A stretch of DNA of 55,054 nt from Chloroflexota bacterium (lineage in GTDB: Bacteria; Chloroflexota; Anaerolineae; UBA4142): contig JACRBM010000059.1 of NCBI GenBank assembly GCA_016219275.1, positions 1 through 55,054 of the forward strand. The letters run 5' to 3'. The notes under the pieces are model-generated. The model was not told the origin of the DNA and ran no database searches. It saw nothing but the letters and a program-made list of their open reading frames with translations. Positions 46,277 through 55,054 of this stretch are shown piece after piece (the stretch's first letter is position 1; each line of letters opens with the position of its first letter). Made by a program: the position numbers and the translations under genes.

Positions 46277-46882
46277 TCAACTATTCCGATACAAGCCATG
46301 CGCTTTGATGTACGCTTCGACCACATCGGGCACGGCCGCCGCGATGGATTCACCCATGCTGACACGTTTTTGCAGATCACTCGCGGCGATATCCAGCATC
46401 GTCGAGTTGAGCATCACGACGCGCTCAGTGATGCCGGGCAACGCGCGTTCCATCTCGGCAAGGTTCGCGTGAAAACCCGGTCGCTTGAACACCGCGAGCC
46501 GGCACTGCGCGATCAACTGCGCGGGCGCGTGCCACGACAACAAATTCGCGAGCGAGTCCATTCCCATGATAAAGTACAACTCGACCGCGTCGTGCGATTG
46601 TTCGCGCAACAAGCGCATGGTGTCGGCAGTGTACGTGGGACCATCGCGCTCGACGTCCATACGCGATAGAACGAAGCGCGGGTACGGCGCAATCGCCAGC
46701 CGCACCATTTCGACGCGATGTTCGATTGGCGTAACGTGATTCTGTGGTTTGTGCGGTGGCTGCCGCGTCGGCGCAAACAAAACCTGGGTCAAGCCAAGTT
46801 GTGTCACCGCTTCGTGCGCGATCAACAAATGTCCCTTGTGCGGCGGATCGAACGTGCCGCCGAGGACGCCTAGCTTCTCCAT
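46277..46882 (-). CDS. nadD: Nicotinate-nucleotide adenylyltransferase NadD
   Basis: 201 residues. Start MEKLGVLGGTFDPPHKGHLL contains the nucleotidyltransferase GTFDPPHxGH site; APTRQPPHK, FIMGMDSLANLLSWH and the C-terminal IAASDLQKRVSMGE (in place of the usual ISST-x-x-R) follow. It joins ATP to nicotinate mononucleotide in NAD synthesis. The start lies 13 nt inside obg, so the two are co-translated; the obg-nadD pair is common. Confidence 0.95.
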   Translation of the reverse strand: MEKLGVLGGTFDPPHKGHLLIAHEAVTQLGLTQVLFAPTRQPPHKPQNHVTPIEHRVEMVRLAIAPYPRFVLSRMDVERDGPTYTADTMRLLREQSHDAVELYFIMGMDSLANLLSWHAPAQLIAQCRLAVFKRPGFHANLAEMERALPGITERVVMLNSTMLDIAASDLQKRVSMGESIAAAVPDVVEAYIKAHGLYRNS

Positions 46883-48150
46883 TCGAGTTCCACTTCTCCG
46901 ATCCGAACTTTATCGCCTTCGCGCACGCCCGCGTGTTCAAGCGCGTCGGTCACGCCCATCGCTTTGAAGACACGCTGTAAACGAAAGAGCGCTTCCGCTT
47001 GATCGAAATTCGTCATCGCAATGACGCGCTCGACCTTGATGCCGCGCACGCGAAAGGCATGCGCTTCGCGCGACACCTCGAACGCATCCTCGTCGGCGGG
47101 AGGACGAATCACCGGTAATTCCTCGGCGACCGGCGCTGGCATTTCGCGCGGCAACGTGGCGACTTGATCCGCAACCGCGCGCAACAATTCGCGCACGCCT
47201 TGCCCGGTCACCGCCGAAATCGCGAACGCCGAAACTCCGCGCCGCGACAGCGTTTGCTGAACGTTGCGCCACTGCGCCTGCGCGTCCGGTAAATCCATTT
47301 TATTGAGCGCGACGATTTGCGGTTTCGCGGCAAGCGCGGGACTGTACTCGGCGAGTTCGCGATTGATCGTTGCGAACGCGGACAGCGGGTCCTCCGTCGC
47401 GCCGTCGAGCAGATGAATGAGCACGCGCGTCCGCTCGACGTGACGCAAGAACTTGTCGCCCAGCCCCACACCGGCATGCGCGCCTTCGATCAACCCAGGA
47501 ATATCGGCGAGCACAAGATCGCGGTCGTCAATCACGACGACGCCGAGATTCGGCACGAGCGTCGTAAACGGATAGTCCGCGATTTTCGGTCGCGCCGCGG
47601 TGACCGATGCGAGGAACGTGGATTTGCCGGCATTCGGCAAGCCGACGATGCCCACGTCCGCGAGCAATTTTAATTCGAGCGTCACCCAGCGTGATTCGCC
47701 CGGCTCGCCTTTTTCGGACCAGCGCGGCGCTTGGTTCGTCGAGCTGGCGAACGCGGAATTACCGCGCCCGCCGCGACCTGCTCGCGCAATGACCACGCGC
47801 GCGTCCGGTGCGACGAGGTCGGCGAGCACTTCATTCGTCTCCGCATCGCGCACAACCGTGCCACGCGGAACCATCACCACCAAGTCGTCCGCGCTCTTGC
47901 CGTGTTTATTATTACCTTGTCCCGCCGAGCCGTGTTCGGCTTTGAAATGCGCGCGTTTGCGAAAACTGAGCAGGGTGTTGAGACGCGGGTTGACCGCGAC
48001 GATCACATCGCCGCCATCGCCCCCGTGACCGCCGTCGGGTCCGCCCATCGGCACGTACTTTTCGCGGCGGAAACTCATACAGCCGTTGCCGCCGTTACCG
48101 GCTTGGACAAAAATTTTTGCTTCGTCAAAGAAAAGAGATTCGTCTTGCAT
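46870..48150 (-). CDS. obg: GTPase Obg (CgtA)
   Basis: 426 residues. N-terminal Obg fold (DEAKIFVQAGNGGNGCMSFR, GGPDGGHGGDGGDV), then a GTPase domain with G1 GLPNAGKSTF near 166-175, switch I TTLVPNLGVV, G3 DIPGLIEGA and G4 NKMD, and a C-terminal OCT domain (VIRPPADEDAFEVSREAHAF...VREGDKVRIGEVELEW). It takes part in assembly of the large ribosomal subunit and stress signalling. Full length. The start codon is 8 nt behind the -10 box and lacks a ribosome site. Confidence 0.97.
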   Translation of the reverse strand: MQDESLFFDEAKIFVQAGNGGNGCMSFRREKYVPMGGPDGGHGGDGGDVIVAVNPRLNTLLSFRKRAHFKAEHGSAGQGNNKHGKSADDLVVMVPRGTVVRDAETNEVLADLVAPDARVVIARAGRGGRGNSAFASSTNQAPRWSEKGEPGESRWVTLELKLLADVGIVGLPNAGKSTFLASVTAARPKIADYPFTTLVPNLGVVVIDDRDLVLADIPGLIEGAHAGVGLGDKFLRHVERTRVLIHLLDGATEDPLSAFATINRELAEYSPALAAKPQIVALNKMDLPDAQAQWRNVQQTLSRRGVSAFAISAVTGQGVRELLRAVADQVATLPREMPAPVAEELPVIRPPADEDAFEVSREAHAFRVRGIKVERVIAMTNFDQAEALFRLQRVFKAMGVTDALEHAGVREGDKVRIGEVELEWRS

Positions 48151-48158
48151 CGGGGTGG

Positions 48159-48187
48159 AGAATAATCGAAAAGAGAAGAATAGTCAA
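48159..48187 (-). promoter_or_regulatory. Promoter of obg, predicted leaderless
   Basis: On the minus strand TTGACT (48187-48182), 17 nt, TATTCT (48164-48159), then 8 nt to the ATG at 48150. Confidence 0.7.
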
Positions 48188-48227
48188 TTTGCGAAAAAAC
48201 GTGGGGTGGGCGTCAAGTTTTTGGGTG

Positions 48228-48387
48228 GTGAAGAAACCTTGCGAAGGTTGATCGGCAATCCTATTTGGTTTGTCGTCGAAATCTTCGCAAGGTTGAGTGT
48301 TCCAAAATTTTGACGCACACCCAAAAACGCAAGCCACCAGGCGTCATTGCGAAGAGCCGCGAAGCGTTTGCGACGAAGCAATCCCCA
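48228..48387. repeat. Two dispersed repeats between obg and rex
   Basis: First ACCTTGCGAAGGTTG and AATCTTCGCAAGGTTG (48228-48296), a spread-out version of the palindrome at 35359. Then GTCATTGCGAAGAGC and GCGACGAAGCAATCCCC (48342-48387), a half copy of the repeat at 46176. No gene is seen between 48188 and 48467. Confidence 0.6.
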
Positions 48388-48467
48388 CCTTCGGTAGGGT
48401 TGTGAGAATACCACAGGCGCGCAAGATGCCAGGTTGCTTGGGGAAAACCTGGTATCGGCATCTGACT

Positions 48468-48497
48468 TTTGCGAGTTATGCCAATTCGTGTTATGAT
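48468..48497 (+). promoter_or_regulatory. Probable promoter of rex
   Basis: TTTGCG (48468-48473) and TATGAT (48492-48497) are 18 nt apart; GAGGAGG stands before the start at 48540. No Rex operator palindrome (TTGTGA...TCACAA) is evident here. Confidence 0.45.
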
Positions 48498-48539
48498 AGG
48501 TATTGACAGCGAGCCAATGACAATCCGAGGAGGAACACG

Positions 48540-49157
48540 ATGCCCGCCGATGCGGTCCCCGAAATTGTAATTGAACGGCTTCCGATTTATCTACGCACGT
48601 TGGAATTGCTCGCGCGCGAGGGTAAAGCAATCACCTCGTCGCAAGAGTTGGGCGAACGACTCGGTTTCTCGTCCGCGCAAATTCGCAAAGACTTGTCGTA
48701 CTTTGGCGAATTTGGCAAGCAAGGCACCGGCTACAACATCGAGTATCTCCATACTCAATTGCAACACATTCTGCATGTGGATCGCGTGTGGGATGTGGCG
48801 TTGATCGGCGCGGGCGACCTGGGTCACGCGCTCGCGCACTATCGCGGCTTTGAACCGAAGGGCTTTCGCCTCGTCGCGATCTTTGACAATGCGCCGCAAA
48901 AAATTGGCACGCGCATCGCCAACTTGACGGTGCAAGATATGTCCGAACTCGCGCGCGTCATACGCGAGCAACGCGTGCGCGTCGTCATTCTCGCCGTGCC
49001 CGCCGATGTCGCGCAAAGCGTCGCCGCTCAGGTCGTCGAGCTGGGCGTCGCGGCGATTCTCAACTACGCGCCGATCACGTTGAACGTGCCTTCCCAAATC
49101 AAGGTCTATAACATTGACCCCGTCGTTGGATTACAAAGTATGGCGTACTATTTGTAA
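48540..49157 (+). CDS. rex: Redox-sensing transcriptional repressor Rex
   Basis: 205 residues. N-terminal winged helix with the family sequence [36 protein letters not shown] and [18 protein letters not shown] (about 10-65). Then a Rossmann domain with [15 protein letters not shown] near 85-99 and acidic end IFDN, and the C-terminal swapped helix GLQSMAYYL. Rex represses fermentation and respiration genes until the NADH/NAD ratio rises. GAGGAGG 6 nt upstream supports the start at 48540. Confidence 0.96.
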   Translation: MPADAVPEIVIERLPIYLRTLELLAREGKAITSSQELGERLGFSSAQIRKDLSYFGEFGKQGTGYNIEYLHTQLQHILHVDRVWDVALIGAGDLGHALAHYRGFEPKGFRLVAIFDNAPQKIGTRIANLTVQDMSELARVIREQRVRVVILAVPADVAQSVAAQVVELGVAAILNYAPITLNVPSQIKVYNIDPVVGLQSMAYYL

Positions 49158-49194
49158 AGTTAAAAGAAAAAACAAAAATGAAAAGTGAAAACAA

Positions 49195-49226
49195 AAAGCC
49201 AGCGGAAAATCTCCGACTGGCTTTTT
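49195..49226. terminator. Bidirectional terminator between rex and mreB
   Basis: AAAAAGCCAGCGGA pairs with TCCGACTGGCTTTTT, with A and T runs on either side; the two genes converge on it. Confidence 0.88.
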
Positions 49227-49242
49227 ACTTTTATCTTTCGAT

Positions 49243-50259
49243 TTACAACTGCGGCATACTCTTACGCAACATATCCAATTGTTCGAGCGCGCGACCCGCG
49301 CCAATCGCCACGCACGCCATAGGATTGTCCGCAACGTAACACGGCACGCCGGTTTCTTTCGTCAGAAAGCGATCAATGTTCCGCAGCAACGCGCCGCCGC
49401 CGACCATCACCATGCCGCGATCAATAATATCTGACGCGAGTTCGGGCGGCGTTTTTTCGAGCACCGAACGCACGACGCCGGAAATCGCTTGCAATGGTTC
49501 GGTGATCGCTTCGGTGATTTCACCCGAGTTGACGCGAATCGTACGCGGCAACCCAGCCACTTGATCGCGCCCGCGCACTTCGAGCGTCAGTTCTTCTTCC
49601 ATCGGCAACGCGCTGCCGATTTGAATCTTGATGTCTTCGGCGGTTTGCTCGCCAATCATCAAGTTGTATTTTTTGCGAATGTACGTCGAGATCGCTTCGT
49701 CCATCTTCAAGCCGGCGATCCGCACCGCGCTCGACACGACCATGCCATTCATCGAAACGACCGCGGCTTCACTCGCGCCGCCGCCAATGTCCACGACCAT
49801 GTTCCCGGTCGGAGTATGGACCGGCAAGCCCGCGCCCAGAGCGGCGGCGAACGGTTCGGGCACGAGATGCGCCGTGCGTCCGCCAGCGGCAATCGCCGCG
49901 TCGTGCACCGCGCGCTCTTCCACACTTGTCACGCCGACCGGGACGCTGACCGCGATGTCCGGCTTGACGCCGAACATCAATTGGATGCGTCCGCACACTT
50001 TGGTAATAAAGTAGCGCAGCATCGCCTCGGTCACCATATAGTCCGCGATGACACCGTCGCGCATCGGACGCATCACTTCGATGTTTTCCGGCGTGCGACC
50101 GAGCATGGCTTTTGCTTCTTCGCCCAACGCGACGAGACGCGAATCGGACAGGGATAACGCGACAAGCGAGGGCTCTTGTAACACGATCCCTCGCCGATTG
50201 CTCACATACACTAGTACATTGACCGTTCCCAGGTCAATGCCAATTTGACGGACAAACAT
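49243..50259 (-). CDS. mreB: Rod-shape protein MreB/Mbl
   Basis: 338 residues from the ATG at 50259; longer upstream starts would run into atpC. Actin-like ATPase with phosphate 1 [14 protein letters not shown] near residues 6-19, phosphate 2 [14 protein letters not shown] near 160, adenosine site [17 protein letters not shown] near 287, plus [15 protein letters not shown]. It forms membrane-bound filaments that guide cell-wall synthesis. Starts 7 nt after the atpC stop, so it is likely co-transcribed with the ATP synthase genes. mreC and mreD are not next to it. The ribosome site is weak. Confidence 0.95.
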   Translation of the reverse strand: MFVRQIGIDLGTVNVLVYVSNRRGIVLQEPSLVALSLSDSRLVALGEEAKAMLGRTPENIEVMRPMRDGVIADYMVTEAMLRYFITKVCGRIQLMFGVKPDIAVSVPVGVTSVEERAVHDAAIAAGGRTAHLVPEPFAAALGAGLPVHTPTGNMVVDIGGGASEAAVVSMNGMVVSSAVRIAGLKMDEAISTYIRKKYNLMIGEQTAEDIKIQIGSALPMEEELTLEVRGRDQVAGLPRTIRVNSGEITEAITEPLQAISGVVRSVLEKTPPELASDIIDRGMVMVGGGALLRNIDRFLTKETGVPCYVADNPMACVAIGAGRALEQLDMLRKSMPQL

Positions 50260-50266
50260 GAGTTGC

Positions 50267-50713
50267 CTATGTCTCGATTTCTGGACCGGCAGAAGGTTCG
50301 CGCCCACTGCGGCGACGTTTCGCCACGCGCAAGCGAATGTCGGCGCGACGCACCGCGCGTTCGAGGCGCACCGCATCCACATCGCTCGCCGGTTTTTCTT
50401 TGAGCGCCTGCTCGGCGCGCGCGCGCGCTTGTTGCGCGCGCATTTCGTCAATCTCGTCGGCGCGTTCTGCGCTGTCGGCAAGCACGGTCACTTTTTCCGG
50501 GCGCACTTCCATAAAGCCGCCGCCGATGGCGAAACTCAATTCTTCGTTGCCTTTTTTGTAGCGCAGTTCACCTTCGGTCAGCGCCGTGATGAGCGGCGCG
50601 TGGTGCGGCAGAATGCCGAGCACGCCGTCAATGCCCGGCGCGCTGACGTACTCCACGTCGGCACTAAAGACCAGCCGTTCAACCGTCACAATGTCCAGCC
50701 TGATCGTTGACAT
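50267..50713 (-). CDS. atpC: ATP synthase epsilon subunit
   Basis: 148 residues. Beta-sandwich domain with [36 protein letters not shown] and [20 protein letters not shown], then a two-helix end ([20 protein letters not shown]...[16 protein letters not shown]). It couples the central stalk to rotation and inhibits ATP hydrolysis. A tail of about ten polar residues extends beyond the usual end. Five nucleotides separate it from atpD. Confidence 0.95.
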   Translation of the reverse strand: MSTIRLDIVTVERLVFSADVEYVSAPGIDGVLGILPHHAPLITALTEGELRYKKGNEELSFAIGGGFMEVRPEKVTVLADSAERADEIDEMRAQQARARAEQALKEKPASDVDAVRLERAVRRADIRLRVAKRRRSGREPSAGPEIET

Positions 50714-50718
50714 GTGAA

Positions 50719-52210
<1,492 letters not shown>

Positions 52211-52233
52211 TCGGGGGATGGGGGCGAGGCATT

Positions 52234-53124
52234 TTATTTTGCCTTTGCTTTGAGTGTCGCGCGGAGGGCTTCCGCGCCGCCAACAATGTCGAGCATTTCG
52301 CGCGTGATGTTCGCTTGCCGCGCCTTGTTCATCGCGAGCGTGAGCGAATCAATCAAGTCGCGCGCGTTCGCAGTCGCGTTCCGCATGCCGACCATGCGCG
52401 CCGCCCATTCGCTCGCGACCGATTCGAGCAATGCTTGATAGATTTGCAGTTCCGTAAAACGCGGCAGCACCGAATCGAGCACCGATTCCGGGTCTGGCTC
52501 GTAGAGATAGACCGCGCTCGCGCCATCGTGCTGTTCGATGGGCGCGGTTTGAATCGGCAAGAGCTGGCGCGTCGTCGGCTTTTGCACGAGTACGTTGACG
52601 AAATCGGTGTAGGTGATGTACACCTCGTCCACGTTGCCTTTGAGAAATTCGGCTATCGCGATCTTGGCGATTGGACCGATGTCCAGAATCTTGGGCTTTT
52701 CGCTCAACCCGGAAAACTCGGCGAGCAATTCCTTACGCATCCGCGCGATGAGACTGGTGGCGCGCTTGCCAATCGTGAGATACTTGGTTGGCTTGTCCTG
52801 CTTGACGGTAAAGTCGAGCGCGCTGCGCAGAACGTTGACGTTATACGCTCCGCACAAGCCGCGATCGCCCGCGATGATAATGAGCGCGATGTTTTTGATT
52901 TGCTCGCGCGATTCGAGCAGGGGGTGCATCAGTTTACTGCGACCAGGTTGGCTCGCGAGAAACGTCAGCACCTCCCAGGATTTTTCGGCATAGGCGCGGC
53001 TCGCCAGCGTCGCGTTTTGGGCGCGACGCATTTTCGACGCGGCGACCATTTCCATCGCGCGCGTGACCTGCGAGATGTTGCGCACGCTTTTGATGCGCCG
53101 TTGAATAGCGCGTGGTGTCGGCAA
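52234..53124 (-). CDS. atpG: ATP synthase gamma subunit
   Basis: 296 residues. Start PTPRAIQRRIKSVRNISQVT then RAMEMVAASKMRRAQ, the middle IIAGDRGLCGAYNVNVLRSA and the end SEWAARMVGMRNATANARDL, IDSLTLAMNKARQANITREM are all family signatures. It is the rotating shaft of F1. In most bacteria atpA stands directly in front; here a lipoprotein gene ends 12 nt before atpG instead. Confidence 0.97.
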   Translation of the reverse strand: MPTPRAIQRRIKSVRNISQVTRAMEMVAASKMRRAQNATLASRAYAEKSWEVLTFLASQPGRSKLMHPLLESREQIKNIALIIIAGDRGLCGAYNVNVLRSALDFTVKQDKPTKYLTIGKRATSLIARMRKELLAEFSGLSEKPKILDIGPIAKIAIAEFLKGNVDEVYITYTDFVNVLVQKPTTRQLLPIQTAPIEQHDGASAVYLYEPDPESVLDSVLPRFTELQIYQALLESVASEWAARMVGMRNATANARDLIDSLTLAMNKARQANITREMLDIVGGAEALRATLKAKAK

Positions 53125-53136
53125 GATTGACCTCGT

Positions 53137-53901
53137 TTATGAAGCACGAACGAACTTGAAGTACCCTTGACCCGGCGCGCTGATGGGTGCGGTCTTGCAA
53201 TGGAATTGGTAGTTGGCGTCGCACGAACCCAGATTCTTGACGACCGTGAGCGTCCAGTACGCCCACATTTCGCCTTCCGGCTCGATGGATCCATAGTTCG
53301 GCGCCGAACCACCGCGCAGGGGTGACTCGATGGTGAACTTGACGGATGCGTTGACCGCCGTCTGGTCTCCACACTTGACAATCCAGTAATCGGATTTGGC
53401 TACAACGCCGGGACCGGGATTGATCGGTTCGGTGCGGATGTCAATCCGATAACACTCGTCGCCTCCTAGTCCCCCCAGCGACTTCCAGTCCAAGACCATC
53501 GCGCCTCCCCTTGCCACCACTTGGTCTTTCTGGCTATCCGTCCAGATTGGCGCGTTGAGAACGGGCGCGCCGAATTTGAGCGGGAACGGGGTTGCCGTTG
53601 GGACGACAGCGGGTTTGGTTGGAGTGCGCGTGGCGGCGGGGCGTGGTGTGTTCACCACTGCAACGCGCGTCGGCGAAGCCACCACCGCGACCGTCGGGGT
53701 GACCACAGCCGTAGGAAGGACTGCCGTAGCAGGCGGAGGGACCGGCGTCGCTGTCACCGGGGCAGGCGTCGCCGTGATGATAACGGTTTGAATAATGGGC
53801 GGCTGGGTCGGCGCCGGAGTCGGCGTTGGCGCAGTGCCACAGCCGATCAATCCAAGGAACAGTAGTGCAATTACACCAAGTAAAACGAAACGTGTAAACA
53901 T
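53137..53901 (-). CDS. Lipoprotein with Thr/Pro stalk, before atpG
   Basis: 254 residues from the ATG at 53901 (AAAGGA 5 nt upstream). Signal FVLLGVIALLFLGLIGC (lipobox LIGC near residue 21), a stalk of about 85 residues rich in Thr, Pro, Ala and Val, and a globular end of about 130 residues (FGAPVLNAPIWTDSQKDQVV, DECYRIDIRTEP, DYWIVKCGDQ, WAYWTLTVVKNLG) with paired Cys that looks like an Ig-like beta sandwich. It shares this build with the next lipoprotein, so the two are probably paralogues. No known family. Confidence 0.75.
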   Translation of the reverse strand: MFTRFVLLGVIALLFLGLIGCGTAPTPTPAPTQPPIIQTVIITATPAPVTATPVPPPATAVLPTAVVTPTVAVVASPTRVAVVNTPRPAATRTPTKPAVVPTATPFPLKFGAPVLNAPIWTDSQKDQVVARGGAMVLDWKSLGGLGGDECYRIDIRTEPINPGPGVVAKSDYWIVKCGDQTAVNASVKFTIESPLRGGSAPNYGSIEPEGEMWAYWTLTVVKNLGSCDANYQFHCKTAPISAPGQGYFKFVRAS

Positions 53902-54059
53902 CGCCATCCTTTCTTGGGTCTTGCTACGAATCGAAATCATTAGACAGTGTCGGGAATAAGACATCTCTCGCCAAGCCGCCAAGAACGCCAAGTTATTTCA
54001 AGATGATTCTTTGCGTGCTTGGCGTCTTGGCGAGAGGCAAAAGTTGTTTCCGATAAAGT

Positions 54060-54803
54060 CTATTCAAACGTATTAAGGTGAATGGTTCGCGTCGGACTCG
54101 GCGCGCCACAAAGCGCAACGTTAGGCGGAACTTGGTTGGGATCGCCCTCGCTGATTGCGCCGCCCGCCTGAATGACCGTTACATTCCAGGTCACTTCCAC
54201 ACTATCACCGCTCGCGAGCGCGGATACCGCGGGCTTGTCCATGATATAAAGTTTACCTTCTCGCACGAACTTGTTGTGCGAGAGATACAAGGTCGCGCCG
54301 TTGGTAAAACCACCGCGTCGTGAATTAACGACAAGTTTGTATCCCACATTGGAGGACACTTCGCCGGCAAGTTCCGGCGGTGGGTCCCAGATAAACCGGA
54401 ATGTGTCGCCGCCGACACTGCTCGATTTGGTACGGCGCAGCGCATTGTCCTCGGGTTCCTTCAGCGTGACCGGACCGTACGAACATTTCGGCGCGGGCGT
54501 CGCCGTCGGCGCAATCGCAACCGGCGCCGGCGGTGCGGCAGGCGGTTTAGTCGCGGCAGGTTTCGCGACGACCGGCGCGCGTGTCGCGGTCGGGCGTGCC
54601 GTTGGCGCTACAATAGCCGCAACCGTCGGCAACGGAGTCGCGATAATCGGTTCGGGCGTCACCGTGATCGGCACATAAATGATCCATGGCGTTTGCGTTG
54701 CGGCGCGGGTTGGCGTCACAGTCGGCACATTCGAACTACACGCGCTCAACCACACTCCGAGCAGACCCAGCACGAAAATCAATTTTGAATTTGCAAGTCT
54801 CAC
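54060..54803 (-). CDS. Lipoprotein with Thr/Pro stalk, paralogue of the previous
   Basis: 247 residues from GTG 54803 (AGGTG upstream). Signal LIFVLGLLGVWLSAC (lipobox LSAC near 22), a stalk with IIYVPITVTPEPIIATPLPT and Ala/Pro/Thr repeats to about residue 105, then a beta-rich domain (GPVTLKEPEDNALRRT, FRFIWDPPPELAGEVS, GYKLVVNSRRGG, VEVTWNVTVIQAGGAI). The globular parts of both lipoproteins end in a strand pattern W-x-V-T-V/WTLTVV. Outer-surface binding proteins are likely. The gap to the preceding gene (53902-54059) has no other gene. Confidence 0.75.
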   Translation of the reverse strand: MRLANSKLIFVLGLLGVWLSACSSNVPTVTPTRAATQTPWIIYVPITVTPEPIIATPLPTVAAIVAPTARPTATRAPVVAKPAATKPPAAPPAPVAIAPTATPAPKCSYGPVTLKEPEDNALRRTKSSSVGGDTFRFIWDPPPELAGEVSSNVGYKLVVNSRRGGFTNGATLYLSHNKFVREGKLYIMDKPAVSALASGDSVEVTWNVTVIQAGGAISEGDPNQVPPNVALCGAPSPTRTIHLNTFE

Positions 54804-55054
54804 TACTTCACCTGGAGATTTCAGATTGTCTTGGAAATTGGTGGTTGGAGATTAACGCACCATGATCCAACGTCTAATATCCAACTTCCAACTTCCAATC
54901 TAAAATCCAAAATCCCTAGCAGTTTGTCGGAGAGGAATCGCGAAATGCCTCCTCCCCGACCCAAGATCGCCAAATTTCTTTCGCAACCTGGGTCTCAGCG
55001 GGCTTTCTGTCGTCGTGCAGGCGCGCGAAAACTGCGCCGACAATTAGTCGGCCA
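54804..55054. other. Noncoding end of the window with repeats
   Basis: 54825-54910 carries GGAAATTGG / CCAACTTCCAACTTCC repeats like those at 37425. GTCGGAGAGGA (about 54927) and TCCTCCCCGAC (about 54951) pair imperfectly, and GCCGAC/GTCGGC form a hairpin at 55036-55052. No gene start is supported. Confidence 0.5.

Overview
This window looks like a chromosome segment of an uncultured Chloroflexi bacterium, most likely of the Anaerolineae type. That placement is inference, made without a database search. It rests on lipoproteins with Thr/Pro-rich stalks, a DUF5317 and HD-GYP cluster, a giant MalT/BTAD-type regulator, a Rex-Obg-NadD-PrsW and ATP synthase-MreB gene set, and many dispersed palindromic intergenic repeats.

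Layout. (1) Positions 1-750 are the trailer end of a CRISPR array with a type I-C-like repeat; its leader and cas genes are outside the window. (2) Positions 858-2300 hold an MNT/HEPN toxin-antitoxin pair, an integron attC-like folded sequence and a degraded ORF. (3) About 2.34-17.71 kb is an integrated filamentous-phage-like (inovirus-like) element, the most interesting part of the window. On the plus strand it carries a candidate ssDNA-binding protein, two secreted tip-like proteins with Thr/Pro stalks, a Zot-type assembly ATPase separated from its membrane and outer part, about ten very small single-helix membrane proteins including a likely major coat protein, an HUH rolling-circle Rep and small zinc-ribbon proteins. 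On the minus strand it carries regulatory and nucleic-acid genes: a sigma-like protein, a DnaQ-like exonuclease, an HTH protein, RNase HI and a replication-initiator-like protein. A tyrosine integrase runs into a copy of the 3' half of a tRNA-Arg(UCG) gene. A noncoding block of about 1 kb with a near-palindrome of 144 nt is a candidate origin or packaging region.

(4) From 17.8 kb the sequence is ordinary chromosome: a coupled set of GAF/HD-GYP, small leader-like, DUF5317 and Cys-tailed peptide genes next to a large BTAD regulator; a lipoprotein; a DUF1385 membrane protein; cinA, uppP and a PstS-like lipoprotein; a DUF1800/DUF1501 pair; a fused glcD-glcE with glcF; rarA and rfbC; an unrecognised operon of a GHKL ATPase with a HEAT/TPR/SEC-C protein; an M3-like protein with a lost active site; an AbrB-type permease; a second MNT/HEPN pair; prsW, nadD, obg and rex; mreB and atpC-D-G; and two lipoproteins.

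Four chromosomal genes (cinA, rarA, obg and the second MNT gene) have a sigma-70-like -10 box only 6-8 nt before the start codon and are predicted to make leaderless mRNAs. Repeat families lie between many chromosomal genes, and two such palindromes sit in frame inside the GlcD-GlcE fusion.
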